Positions 11,694 to 20,143 of a stretch of DNA of 64,000 bases are shown in pieces. This DNA comes from Cupriavidus taiwanensis. GTDB taxonomy: Bacteria; Pseudomonadota; Gammaproteobacteria; Burkholderiales; Burkholderiaceae. Positions within the stretch are counted from its first letter, which is position 1; each line of letters starts with the position of its first letter. Location: positions 1 to 64,000 of the forward strand of contig NZ_LT984803.1 in the NCBI RefSeq assembly GCF_900250115.1, given 5' to 3'. The notes beneath the pieces are model-generated. The model was given only the letters and a program-made list of their open reading frames with translations, was not told where the DNA came from and ran no database searches. Position numbers and translations under genes: made by a program.

Positions 11694-12308
11694 TCAAATA
11701 CGTGCAGCTAGCGATTGCAAGAGCGCGGGCACCTGCGCACGGGTCGTGATTTGCAATTGAGCAATAAGGTCGAAGTTGACTCGACGCAAGTTGTAGTCAC
11801 AGGCAATATCCCGCTGCAACCGACTTAACAAATGGTTAGCCATTTCCGCGTCGGCCATCGCTCGGTGCGCTCGACCACCCTTGGGCAGCTTCAGCATGTC
11901 CGCAAGTGTTGGCAGCTTGTGATTCGGTGCATGCGGGTAGATACGTCTTGCAGCAAGCATGGTGCATGCAAAGCGCTGTTCAGTAGCTGATCCCACATGC
12001 TCTAACTCGGCCTTCCAGAATCGGCGATCGAAGGACGCGTTATGCGCTATCACAGAGTGCTTTCCAACGAACATGGCTGCCTCTCGCATCACCTTTGAGG
12101 CTCGTGGCGCCGAAGAAATCATCTCATTGGTAATACCAGTCAGACGAACGACGTCAGCGGGGATATGTTTCCCAGCATTCATAAGACTTTGAAATCGATC
12201 GACAATTTGGCCGTTGCGTACAAGCAGCACGGCGATTTCAGTGGCTCTATCCCCACTAGTGGGGGATAAACCGGTTGTCTCAAAGTCTAGAATCGCGATT
12301 GTTTCCAT
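11694..12308 (-). CDS. DnaQ-like DEDDh 3'-5' exonuclease
   Basis: A 204-residue exonuclease of the polymerase III epsilon type. ExoI motif is DFETTG (Asp8, Glu10), ExoII is HNASFD (Asp94), and ExoIII is AHRAMADAE (His148, Asp153), giving the full DEDDh catalytic set. The start METIAIL at 12308 has GAAGGAGG seven bases upstream on this strand; a longer frame from 12374 would add 22 residues that include this ribosome site. It is convergent with the NurA-like gene (75-base gap) and divergent from the nuclease-helicase gene. The compact single-domain form suits repair or defence processing, or a stand-alone proofreading-like enzyme. Confidence 0.88.
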   Translation of the reverse strand: METIAILDFETTGLSPTSGDRATEIAVLLVRNGQIVDRFQSLMNAGKHIPADVVRLTGITNEMISSAPRASKVMREAAMFVGKHSVIAHNASFDRRFWKAELEHVGSATEQRFACTMLAARRIYPHAPNHKLPTLADMLKLPKGGRAHRAMADAEMANHLLSRLQRDIACDYNLRRVNFDLIAQLQITTRAQVPALLQSLAARI

Positions 12309-12674
12309 CGCTACCTCCTTCTCTGAGGCGGATCGCCTCGGCGCTGCACTCGGGGTAATCTTTGTCCTACCCATCGTGGATAGGGCTTAGGAGTTAGGAC
12401 TGTGAACCAAACGTAATAAGATTACATGACCGGCGGCGACAGGATCAATCATGCTCAGGTCATCCAAAAGACGGATTGTATGGCCGACTGCTCTATCATG
12501 TAGATTGACCCTTGCCGCGCAAGACTGAGACACTCACAAAAATAGCATGAGACAGCGGGTAGGCTTAGTCGTTTCGAGCCCGAAGACGACTCCATTGGTA
12601 TCCGTCGCGAATAAGGTACCTATCGATCCTCGATCTCTATTGCGTTTGTCCAAAATCTAAAATTCTTAGCCCCC
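12309..12674. other. Divergent intergenic region in the island
   Basis: No gene seen. It separates the leftward exonuclease from the rightward nuclease-helicase and must hold promoters for both. The DNA is clearly AT-richer than the chromosomal core, as expected of acquired DNA. No strong repeat or operator was recognised. Confidence 0.5.
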
Positions 12675-14621
12675 ATGGAAAATACGAAAATAGGATCGTG
12701 CGGATGGTTCGGTACGATTGATGCGTTCCTAAATACGAAGGCGTCGTCTGAATGGCTCCAGCATCTTTGTGATCACCATCTGGCATGCATGAATTCGAGT
12801 GCCGACGAGAGCCAAGTGTTGGCATGGAAAAACAGCTACGTTGCATTGACTGCCGTATTGCAACAGGTGCTTTGTCATCGGCCAAGTGCTGGCGAATGGT
12901 CGATCATTTTCGAGTATGAATTGCCCCGTGAGCGTGGCCGGCGACCGGATGTGATCATCCTAACGAGAAGCGTAGTTCTGGTTCTCGAATTCAAAGATTT
13001 TGGCCAAGTCTTCGAGACTCATGTCGATCAGGTCCGGGCCTACGCGCGCGATTTGCGTCATTATCACGCCGCCTCCCATCACAACTTGGTCAAGCCAATA
13101 CTGGTGCTTACGAAGGCCACGAATTTGCTCAATGAGCGCGATGACGCCACGGTGGTGGCGCCAGATCAGTTGTCAGCGGTGCTAGTTTGCTCCGCCGATA
13201 TGTTGGGTCCAGCAATTGAACCACGCGCCTGGGTCCAGGCCGACTACGCACCTTTGCCCTCCCTTGTGAGCGCGGCTCGGAGGATCTTTGAGCATGAACC
13301 CTTGCCTCAAATTCGACGGGCCCAAAGCGCAGGAATCCCGGAAACAATTGCGACCCTGGTTGATATTGCAAAACAAGCGCAAGCCCGTGGCGAGCGGCAC
13401 CTCGCATTGGTAACCGGAGTTCCGGGGGCAGGGAAGACCTTAGTTGGGTTGCAGTTTGTGTATGCGAACCATTTTCAGGACGCGGATGCTGAGCGCAGCG
13501 CGGTGTTCTTGTCGGGCAATGGTCCGCTGGTCAAAGTATTGCAGCATGCCCTGAAGAGTACGATATTCGTGCAGGACGTACATGGCTTTCTGAAACAATA
13601 CGGAGGTCAAAATGGACGTGTGCCGGAGGAGCATATCTGGGTCTACGACGAGGCGCAGCGCGCCTGGGACGCGCAGCGAGTGAACGAAAAGCGTGGTCAC
13701 GCTACTTCTGAGCCTGAGGACTTTCTTCGCATTGGGGAGCGGATGAATTCCTGGGCGTTCATGGTTGGGCTGATTGGTGAAGGGCAGGAGATCCATTTGG
13801 GGGAGGAAGCTGGCCTCACCCAGTGGAACCACGCCATTGCAAACATGAGTCAACCTTGGATTGTTCACTGCCCAAGCAAGGTGTCCCATCTGTTTGCGGC
13901 TGCGGGGCGCGTCGAGACCTCGGGCAATTTGGACCTTACCAACACATTGCGCTCACATTTGGCAGATGACGTGCAACTATGGGTCCGACATCTACTTGAA
14001 GGCGACTTAGCTGCAGCCGCCAGGGCGGCACAACGGGTGACTCGCGACGGATTTGACATCTACGTCACGCGCTCCCTCCAGATTGCTAAGGATTATGTCA
14101 CCCAGCGCTATCTAGGCAATCAAGAGAAGCGTTATGGACTGATTGCATCGTCAAAGGCAAAAAATCTACCAGAATGGGATATCCAGAACGGTTACAACTT
14201 CACAAAGAATTTGCGAGAAGGGCAATGGTATAACGACCCGCCACATTCGCGCCTTTCGTGCTGCCAACTGCGTGATGTGGCGACAGAATTCGCCTGCCAA
14301 GGTCTGGAATTGGATTTTCCTATCGTTGGCTGGGGAAGCGACCTGCTTTGGAGGGGGGCGGCCTGGGCAAGTCCACCTCAACGTCGCTCGTCGGCTAGAG
14401 ATCCGCACCAACTGCGGATCAACAGCTATCGAGTGTTGCTAACGCGTGGTAGAGACGGATTTATTGTTTTTGTTCCGCCGGAGTCCACTATGGATTCTAC
14501 ATACGAGGCTCTCGTGACCGCAGGATTGCGAGCACTAATAGAAGCGAATGGCGCTAAGCGACTTGACAGTGAGAACGATGGCGTGGCCGATGAGGTGCGA
14601 AGCCTAGGTTTGAGAGCGTGA
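12675..14621 (+). CDS. Predicted PD-(D/E)xK nuclease fused to DUF2075 helicase domain
   Basis: The N-terminal part has a candidate nuclease core: Glu80/Glu82, then RRPDVII (Asp92) and LEFK (Glu105, Lys107), the spacing of a PD-(D/E)xK fold. The C-terminal two thirds match the DUF2075 superfamily of P-loop helicase-like ATPases: Walker A GVPGAGKT (248-255), Walker B VYDEAQRAWD (Asp325-Glu326), and a late arginine-rich motif YRVLLTRGRDG typical of UvrD/Schlafen-group helicases. Length 648 residues. The nuclease-ATPase fusion suggests action on foreign or damaged DNA or RNA. It stands alone on its strand. There is no clear ribosome site at the 12675 ATG (CTTAGCCCCC), so a different start or weak translation is possible. 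Confidence 0.75.
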   Translation: MENTKIGSCGWFGTIDAFLNTKASSEWLQHLCDHHLACMNSSADESQVLAWKNSYVALTAVLQQVLCHRPSAGEWSIIFEYELPRERGRRPDVIILTRSVVLVLEFKDFGQVFETHVDQVRAYARDLRHYHAASHHNLVKPILVLTKATNLLNERDDATVVAPDQLSAVLVCSADMLGPAIEPRAWVQADYAPLPSLVSAARRIFEHEPLPQIRRAQSAGIPETIATLVDIAKQAQARGERHLALVTGVPGAGKTLVGLQFVYANHFQDADAERSAVFLSGNGPLVKVLQHALKSTIFVQDVHGFLKQYGGQNGRVPEEHIWVYDEAQRAWDAQRVNEKRGHATSEPEDFLRIGERMNSWAFMVGLIGEGQEIHLGEEAGLTQWNHAIANMSQPWIVHCPSKVSHLFAAAGRVETSGNLDLTNTLRSHLADDVQLWVRHLLEGDLAAAARAAQRVTRDGFDIYVTRSLQIAKDYVTQRYLGNQEKRYGLIASSKAKNLPEWDIQNGYNFTKNLREGQWYNDPPHSRLSCCQLRDVATEFACQGLELDFPIVGWGSDLLWRGAAWASPPQRRSSARDPHQLRINSYRVLLTRGRDGFIVFVPPESTMDSTYEALVTAGLRALIEANGAKRLDSENDGVADEVRSLGLRA

Positions 14622-15040
14622 AAGCCGGCAGGCATGGGTTCCGAGCTCATTCCCTTGCAACGCCGCCAATGGCTCTCCTATCTTCCACGTCAGGAAGCCC
14701 TCGCAAGCATCGGAAGGCCAAGACTTCGGCTTTGCTTACGACCGCCCGAATGATGCTTTGAGAGTTCGCTGCATTGTTCCGTACGGGGGGCATTGGAAAC
14801 TGGCAGTGTCACCACAGCAATGGTTGACCAGGTTTGACAGCCTGAATCCATGCAAGCCGGACGAGCCACGAGGCGGTATCCTCTCGTCTTTCGCCTATGC
14901 ATGCCTTTACGGGCGAGCCGCGGCGGGGGAGCCCTCGGGCTCGCCGGTCCTTGCATCCGGCCTGTCAACCCTGCTTCGTGCTCGCCCACCCGATTGACAG
15001 CGGACGGCGGGCCTCTTTCACCGATGCAAGGAGGTTCGCA
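14622..15040. other. Non-coding right edge of the island
   Basis: No gene that I can support. GC content returns to the chromosomal level about 14850. A ribosome site, AAGGAGG at 15028-15034, belongs to the next gene. Confidence 0.5.
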
Positions 15041-15370
15041 ATGCAACCCACTACCCCGGCTCCCCAAGAGCCCACTCTCGCCCAAAAGCAAGCCCAACTA
15101 GCCGAAAACCTGGCCAAAGCCGACCGCGCCCAGTTCCGCCGACGCGCCAAAGCCACCCCACTGCAACCCAGCAAAGCCGCGACCCTCGAGGACCACATCC
15201 TCGAAGCCAGCGACGACCTCCTGCGCGTCAGCGCCGGCCTCCAATCCGTCCTGACCATGCTGGACCTGCAGGCCGGCGATTCCCCCGATAGCATCGGCCT
15301 CCACGCCCTGCTTTCGCCGCTCAAACAGCAAATCGACCAAAATGCCGACCGCCTGCAGGCGCTTGTCTGA
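15041..15370 (+). CDS. DUF1484-like small protein
   Basis: A 109-residue protein starting MQPTTPAP, with AAGGAGG six bases before the ATG. The C-terminal half has an amphipathic helical pattern (HILEASDDLLRVSAGL, then LLSPLKQQIDQ) resembling the DUF1484 proteins of Ralstonia and Cupriavidus. Those are about 110 residues long and of unknown function. The N-terminal third is Gln/Ala/Lys-rich and probably disordered. No signal peptide, membrane segment or catalytic motif is visible. The family call is from memory of the pattern and is moderately sure. Confidence 0.65.
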   Translation: MQPTTPAPQEPTLAQKQAQLAENLAKADRAQFRRRAKATPLQPSKAATLEDHILEASDDLLRVSAGLQSVLTMLDLQAGDSPDSIGLHALLSPLKQQIDQNADRLQALV

Positions 15371-15384
15371 CGAGGGACAGGCCC

Positions 15385-15515
15385 GCGCAATGCGGGCCTG
15401 AAAGCAAAACGGCGCGAGCCAACTGGCCTCGCGCCGTTCTGGTTCTGGCACCAAGGTAGCGCTGCAAGTTGATACTTCGGTGTCCCTCAAGATCCAGCCG
15501 CTGATCGCTGAGACC
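15385..15515. repeat. Direct repeat copy A (hairpin-bearing)
   Basis: Starts with GCCTGAAAGCAAAACGGCG and a stem GGCGCGAG/CTCGCGCC, then a less conserved part, and ends with a CCAGCCGCTGATCG block. A close relative occurs at 21350-21480. The stem is placed like a terminator for the DUF1484-like gene but lacks a T-run. Confidence 0.7.
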
Positions 15516-15559
15516 TACTCATGCAAACACATTTCAATTGCACCGGATCAGGTGGCGCT

Positions 15560-15778
15560 TTATCCCTTGTAGCCATACAAGCTTCCGGCCAGAAGGCGTG
15601 CACAGGCCCACGTTGCGATCAACCAGAGAATGGATTCCCACCCTCGGCCGGTGACCATCAGCCAACCGGCCCACAGGAAGCCGACGAGACCCAGCACCAA
15701 GGTGCAAATGATGCGAGCGAGTGCAATGCGCCAGCGCCAAGGCATCGGGGCGGGTTTCTTTTCATCGTTGTCGGTCAT
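15560..15778 (-). CDS. Small membrane protein
   Basis: 72 residues: a charged N terminus (MTDNDEKK), then two hydrophobic segments (about residues 20-42 and 48-65). Codon use is like that of the surrounding core genes, which supports a real gene. Family unknown; no partner is evident, since it lies alone between the DUF1484-like gene and the duplicated pseudogene block. Confidence 0.55.
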   Translation of the reverse strand: MTDNDEKKPAPMPWRWRIALARIICTLVLGLVGFLWAGWLMVTGRGWESILWLIATWACARLLAGSLYGYKG

Positions 15779-16071
15779 TGCGTCTCTCTGCGTGGATTGA
15801 ATCCGCTGTTTTCGAGCACATTCACTTGCGCTGACACAATCACCCTATGTCGTTTTGTTCACTCTTTCGGTGCGCGCGGGCACGTTCCGGGGGCTTCAAT
15901 ACCACTAGCGACTTTAATGTCCGTCGATTGGACTCAACGCATCAAGCTCCTTAGGGCGGCTAAAACATCTCCGACGTTTCGGGGGCGGCACAGCGGGCGG
16001 GCCGGGCGGTGCCCGGCATAGCGTCGCCAGCGACCGGCGACTATCAACAGCTTGTGAGCGGCGACGGCCGG
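15779..16071. other. Non-coding stretch before the duplicated block
   Basis: No gene or recognisable element. Sequence matching the intact copy at 19029 begins about 16041. Confidence 0.4.
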
Positions 16072-16706
16072 CTATCGGCGGCCAGCGTGCCGCGTGAACC
16101 CGACCTGCCCCGGCTTGCGGTTCGCCGCGAACCCATTCTCCGCCAGCGTTTCATCCGCGCTGTCATAGAACCTGCCGATCTTGTAGATCTCGCGCGCTTC
16201 CTTCCCGTTGGCCACGTCGCGGCCGAACTCGCGCGACATGCGCACGAGCTGCTCGATCTGCTCCAGGGTGCCCATCTTGCGGTCGCGGCGCTGGGTCCAG
16301 ATGTTGTCCTCGATGCCGCAACGCACATGCAGGCCCATGGCGATCGCCATCATGTTCAGCGGCAGCACGTTGAGCATGGAAGTTTCCAGCGTCAGCACCG
16401 AGCCGTTGGGGCAGGCACGCACGAAGTTCGCCAGGTTGTAGAGGTTGGGCGCTTCAAAGCCGCCGCCAATGGCCACCCAGGTCAGGATCAGCGGCACATT
16501 GCAGGTGCCCTTGCGCATCATGCGCTCCACCGTTTCCAGCTGGGCGATGGTGGCGAGCTGGAAGTGGGTCTGGATGCCGTTGCTGCTGAGGCGGCGGATG
16601 TGTTCTTCCACCCATTCCGGCCCGGCGGGAATGGTCATCTCGCGATAGGCGCGGTAGTTCGCCGGCTCGGCAAGCGAGGTGCCGGCCACGTCGGCCGCGC
16701 ACATCT
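16072..16706 (-). pseudogene. 3' fragment of a 3-keto acid cleavage enzyme (BKACE) gene
   Basis: Near-identical to the last 210 or so codons of the intact gene at 19055-20119, with the same stop position and reading frame. It covers MCAADVAGTS to the C terminus but lacks the N-terminal half, including the His-x-His zinc site. At about 16701-16707 the match jumps from the BKACE gene to the middle of the TauD gene, so the intervening 880 bases have been deleted. It is the remnant of the left copy of a tandem duplication. Confidence 0.88.
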
Positions 16707-16925
16707 GCTCGTGCTTGCCTCGATGCTGTGGCCGCCACGTAGGCCGGCGATCTCCGTCTTCACCTGCGCGGGCAGGTTCTCGTAGGCGAGCACCATGTTG
16801 GCCCACATGGTGTCGGCCCCGACTGCCGGGCCTTCCAGGCAGCGCAGCACGCAACCCATGGGCGGCGCTTCACACCGGGTCGCACCGGTATGGCCAGGCG
16901 TTTTCGTAGCGATCCGTTTGCGCCG
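16707..16925 (-). pseudogene. Internal fragment of a TauD-type dioxygenase gene
   Basis: Matches about 20572-20790 inside the intact TauD gene, with scattered substitutions and at least one single-base change that breaks the frame near 16890. It is joined on its left directly to the BKACE fragment and on its right to unrelated DNA leading to the PAAR cassette. It holds neither iron-binding motif. Confidence 0.85.
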
Positions 16926-17147
16926 CTATCCCGAGTAGTGGCGCAATACATTGACAGGTGGCGTGTCGTGTTAGTCATGGCGAACATCTTGAACGCGCAG
17001 GCCGAGAATCAAGCGCAACGTCTTGCGGAAAATTCCACGAATTTTGTGGACTATTCGCATGCCCAGCGAATTCACGTTCCGATATAGCTGAGAGGCTTCG
17101 CCTATATCGCTGTATTGACCTGAACCTGAACGCCCTGGAGAGCTGCC

Positions 17148-17696
17148 ATGCCAGATTTTCGTTATGCCTTGCGGAACGGAGACAAGACGAGTACAGGCGG
17201 TGTGCTCATCGCCGCTGGAACAAACATGTCACATCACGGAGCGGTTGTCGGCGTCGAGGGTGACTATGCCACTTGCCCGGCATGCAAGAGCGGCGGACGC
17301 GTGATGAACGATTGCTATCCATCTTTTGATATCGGCGGAAAGCAGATTCTCGTGAGCGGCGCGCGGGTCTACTGCAAATGTGCAAGAAGACCAGTTGTCC
17401 TGCCGTCGCAAGCGGACTTCGCGATTGAAGTGAACAACACGGGAGCAGGCGCCGCAATGCCGATGCCAGAAGCCGTTACCGCATGGCCTCTCTTTCAGTG
17501 CAACAGCCCTCAGTACGACCAGCAAATTCAATTGCTGGACGAGGTGACATGCGAGCCGTTGACCAACCGGAAGTATCGGGTGACGGGACCCGTTGGGTAT
17601 TTCGAAGGGCGTACAGATGGCGCTGGGTTCACCAGGCAGTTCGCCGCCGATGTCGCTGACATCGCGAAACTGGAAATCTTCGGAGAGGACGCCTGA
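17148..17696 (+). CDS. PAAR-domain protein, type VI secretion spike tip (cassette 1)
   Basis: PAAR proteins cap the VgrG spike and carry effectors. Residues 1-95 form the PAAR domain: RYALRNGDKT, a GVEGDYATCPACK segment, then GKQILVSGARVYCKC, with four conserved cysteines. The C-terminal 85 residues form a different short domain, probably an adaptor or cargo-binding region. Length 182. TGGAGAG precedes the ATG by six bases. It is followed after three bases by an alpha/beta hydrolase gene, whose product is its likely cargo. The PAAR half is very close to that of the protein at 27459. Confidence 0.85.
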   Translation: MPDFRYALRNGDKTSTGGVLIAAGTNMSHHGAVVGVEGDYATCPACKSGGRVMNDCYPSFDIGGKQILVSGARVYCKCARRPVVLPSQADFAIEVNNTGAGAAMPMPEAVTAWPLFQCNSPQYDQQIQLLDEVTCEPLTNRKYRVTGPVGYFEGRTDGAGFTRQFAADVADIAKLEIFGEDA

Positions 17697-17699
17697 GAC

Positions 17700-18395
17700 A
17701 TGCAACCAGTAAAGACCGCAAATGTTCAGCTGACGCCGATTGAGGATAGGAATCCGGTCAAGATCTATCTGCTCCGACCCCGTGGTACGCTTTATTGGGG
17801 CGGCGCAGGGCTTGACGGCCCCTATGTTCAGCCGCAACTCGCAGCATTCCGCAAGGCAGGCATGGCGTACTGCTTTGCAGGTTTGACGAATTCAGCGACT
17901 GCGGACATTCCGGAAGCCCTGAAGCCAGCTGGAACCATATTGGATGCGATTCGCTCCGGCATGAGCATCCGCTACCGTGATGACGGCGAGTGGACGATCA
18001 CCAGTGGCATGGCCGCGGAGGCGCCACAATTCAACCTGATCGGATATAGCTACGGTTCCCTGCTGGCGGCGCAGACTGCGTGGTCCTATGCGCGCGCTGG
18101 CCATGTCATAGACCACCTCGTGCTGGTAGGCTCACCGATAGACAAGGATTTCTTGACTGACCTCCAACAGCACAAGAGCATACGAAAGGTTGTGATAGCC
18201 GATCTGACACGCTTTGGCGATCCCATCTATGCAGGCATGCCATGGGCTTACCTCGTAGCCTGCGCACCCTTGCTGGCCAGGCAAATGGTGGCGGGGCGAG
18301 GGGAGGGTCATTTCTACTATGCCCATGTCGTCGGCGACAGCGAGCAGCGATGGGCAACGCTGGCACAGCGGCTGGCATCAGAGGGATTGCGATGA
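17700..18395 (+). CDS. Alpha/beta hydrolase, candidate type VI lipase-like effector
   Basis: A 231-residue protein with the nucleophile elbow GYSYG at 115-119 (Ser117), preceded by FNLI as in lipases. Asp168 or Asp174 and His204 or His209 are plausible remaining triad members. No signal peptide, as expected of a cargo delivered by the secretion apparatus. It starts three bases after the PAAR gene and overlaps the next gene by ATGA, so the three are translationally coupled. I infer a membrane-lipid or ester-cleaving toxin; it is not a recognised Tle1 (no GFSRG). Confidence 0.6.
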   Translation: MQPVKTANVQLTPIEDRNPVKIYLLRPRGTLYWGGAGLDGPYVQPQLAAFRKAGMAYCFAGLTNSATADIPEALKPAGTILDAIRSGMSIRYRDDGEWTITSGMAAEAPQFNLIGYSYGSLLAAQTAWSYARAGHVIDHLVLVGSPIDKDFLTDLQQHKSIRKVVIADLTRFGDPIYAGMPWAYLVACAPLLARQMVAGRGEGHFYYAHVVGDSEQRWATLAQRLASEGLR

Positions 18396-18715
18396 GCGTC
18401 AAGCCGCTGCTTTTGCGCTGTGTCGATCTGGTGGCCGCGCTCCTGGCACTGGATGGAATCATTTACGCGGCGGCAATTCTGTTGACGCCGTTTCAGCGAG
18501 CCGACCTGTATACCGGTGCGCCCGTTGTGTATCTGGCTACTGCCCTGCTGGTGGCGGCGTTGCTGCTGCTCCTGGGATTGGTCATGCTAGTCATCGCGTG
18601 GATCAGGCGGCATACGTTTCGCAGGCGTTTGGCCGCGTCTTACATCGGTGGCGCGACGGTATTCGCACTCGGCCTCGCGCTTGGCCACGGTTGGATTGCA
18701 TTTCGGCTTTCGTGA
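18392..18715 (+). CDS. Three-segment membrane protein, candidate immunity protein
   Basis: 107 residues with three hydrophobic stretches (about 8-28, 45-72 and 83-103), separated by a basic loop (RRHTFRRR). The ATG overlaps the stop of the hydrolase gene. A membrane protein encoded directly after a putative lipase effector is where an immunity protein is expected, and an inner-membrane place would suit protection of lipids. The role is inferred from position alone; no family recognised. Confidence 0.55.
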   Translation: MSVKPLLLRCVDLVAALLALDGIIYAAAILLTPFQRADLYTGAPVVYLATALLVAALLLLLGLVMLVIAWIRRHTFRRRLAASYIGGATVFALGLALGHGWIAFRLS

Positions 18716-18741
18716 CGGAGGATGGATATTTGTTTGATCCA

Positions 18742-19025
18742 TCCGCATCGCCGTCGTCCCGATCGCTTCCGCCACCTTTGACATTCCCGCCGACTGAATC
18801 GGCGGGAAGCCGCCAAGCGGAAAGAGCGGTACGAACGCAATCCCTTGCTCCGCCAGTTCATCCACCAGCGCATCATCGCCACGCTGCACCAGGTTGTACT
18901 GGTTCTGCACGCAGGCAACCGGCGCAATCTTCTGCGCCTGCGCCACCTGCGCTGATGTCACGTTGCTCAGTCCGATGTGGCGGACCAGCCCTGCCTTTGC
19001 AGCTCGGCCAGCGCGGTGACTTTCC
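18742..19025 (-). pseudogene. Internal fragment of an aldo/keto reductase gene
   Basis: About 284 bases closely matching 21655-21938 of the intact reductase gene. A one-base deletion near 18988 shifts the frame, and both ends are missing. Its upstream end joins directly to the sequence just past the 3' end of the intact BKACE gene at about 19026. That join is the junction expected of a tandem duplication. Confidence 0.88.
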
Positions 19026-19054
19026 TTCTGCAGCTCGTGAGCGGCGACGGACGA

Positions 19055-20119
19055 CTACCGGCAGCCAGCATGCCGCGTGAACCCGACCTGCCCCGGCTTG
19101 CGGTTCGCCGCGAACCCATTCTCCGCCAGCGTTTCATCCGCGCTGTCATAGAACCTGCCGATCTTGTAGATCTCGCGCGCTTCCTTCCCGTTGGCCACGT
19201 CGCGGCCGAACTCGCGCGACATGCGCACGAGCTGCTCGATCTGCTCCACGGTGCCCATCTTGCGGTCGCGGCGCTGGGTCCAGATGTTGTCCTCGATGCC
19301 GCAACGCACATGCAGGCCCATGGCGATGGCCATCATGTTCAGCGGCAGCACGTTGAGCATGGAGGTTTCCAGCGTCAGCACCGAGCCGTTGGGGCAGGCA
19401 CGCACAAAGTTCGCCAGGTTGTAGAGGTTGGGCGCTTCAAAGCCGCCGCCAATGGCCACCCAGGTCAGGATCAGCGGCACATTACAGGTGCCCTTGCGCA
19501 TCATGCGCTCCACCGTTTCCAGCTGGGCGATGGTGGCAAGCTGGAAGTGGGTCTGGATGCCATTGCTGCTGAGGCGGCGGATGTGTTCTTCCACCCATTC
19601 CGGCCCGGCGGGAATGGTCATCTCCCGATAGGCGCGGTAGTTCGCCGGCTCGGCCAGCGAGGTGCCGGCCACGTCGGCCGCGCACATCTGCTCGACCACG
19701 TTCATCTGGTTGGTGTTGATGGCGATCGTCACCTGGTCCGGCGTCGGCTTCAGCTCCGCCAGCATGTGGCGGGTATCGTCCGACAGCCACCTGGCGACGT
19801 CGCCTTCGTTCTCGGGCGCAAACGAGATCGAGCCGCCCACCTGCAGGATCATGTCCGGCACGCGGGCGCGGATGCCGGCCAGCAGTTCGTTGAACTTGGA
19901 CAAGCGCTTGGAGCCCTTGCCATCGGCTTCACGCACATGCACGTGCAGCACGGTGGCGCCGGCGTTGTAGCAGTCCACGGCCTTCTGGATCTGTGCCTCC
20001 ATCGTCACCGGAATGTCTTCCGGAAAGTCGGCAGGCATCCATTCCGGACCGTAAGGCGCGGCGGTAATGACCAGCTTCTGCTGGTTCTCGGGGAACAGCG
20101 AACCGTCGATGAAATCCAT
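19055..20119 (-). CDS. 3-keto acid cleavage enzyme (BKACE, DUF849 family)
   Basis: BKACE enzymes use zinc to condense a beta-keto acid with acetyl-CoA and cleave it, giving acetoacetate and a new CoA ester. The zinc site is seen as LHVHVRE (His59, His61) with the later acidic ligand in HVRCGIEDN. Length 354 residues, normal for the family is about 300-310, with extra residues at the C terminus. It ends the pair TauD-BKACE, reading leftward with a 24-base gap. The substrate is unknown; carnitine/dehydrocarnitine-type cleavage is one possibility, since BKACE genes often sit with oxygenases. Confidence 0.88.
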   Translation of the reverse strand: MDFIDGSLFPENQQKLVITAAPYGPEWMPADFPEDIPVTMEAQIQKAVDCYNAGATVLHVHVREADGKGSKRLSKFNELLAGIRARVPDMILQVGGSISFAPENEGDVARWLSDDTRHMLAELKPTPDQVTIAINTNQMNVVEQMCAADVAGTSLAEPANYRAYREMTIPAGPEWVEEHIRRLSSNGIQTHFQLATIAQLETVERMMRKGTCNVPLILTWVAIGGGFEAPNLYNLANFVRACPNGSVLTLETSMLNVLPLNMMAIAMGLHVRCGIEDNIWTQRRDRKMGTVEQIEQLVRMSREFGRDVANGKEAREIYKIGRFYDSADETLAENGFAANRKPGQVGFTRHAGCR

Positions 20120-20143
20120 CTTTGTCTCCTGCGGATAAGTGCT

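Noticed and set aside
18977..19054. A hybrid protein joining the reductase fragment to BKACE
   Set aside because: The two parts are frame-incompatible and both read leftward with stops between; the junction is a duplication scar, not a fusion gene.
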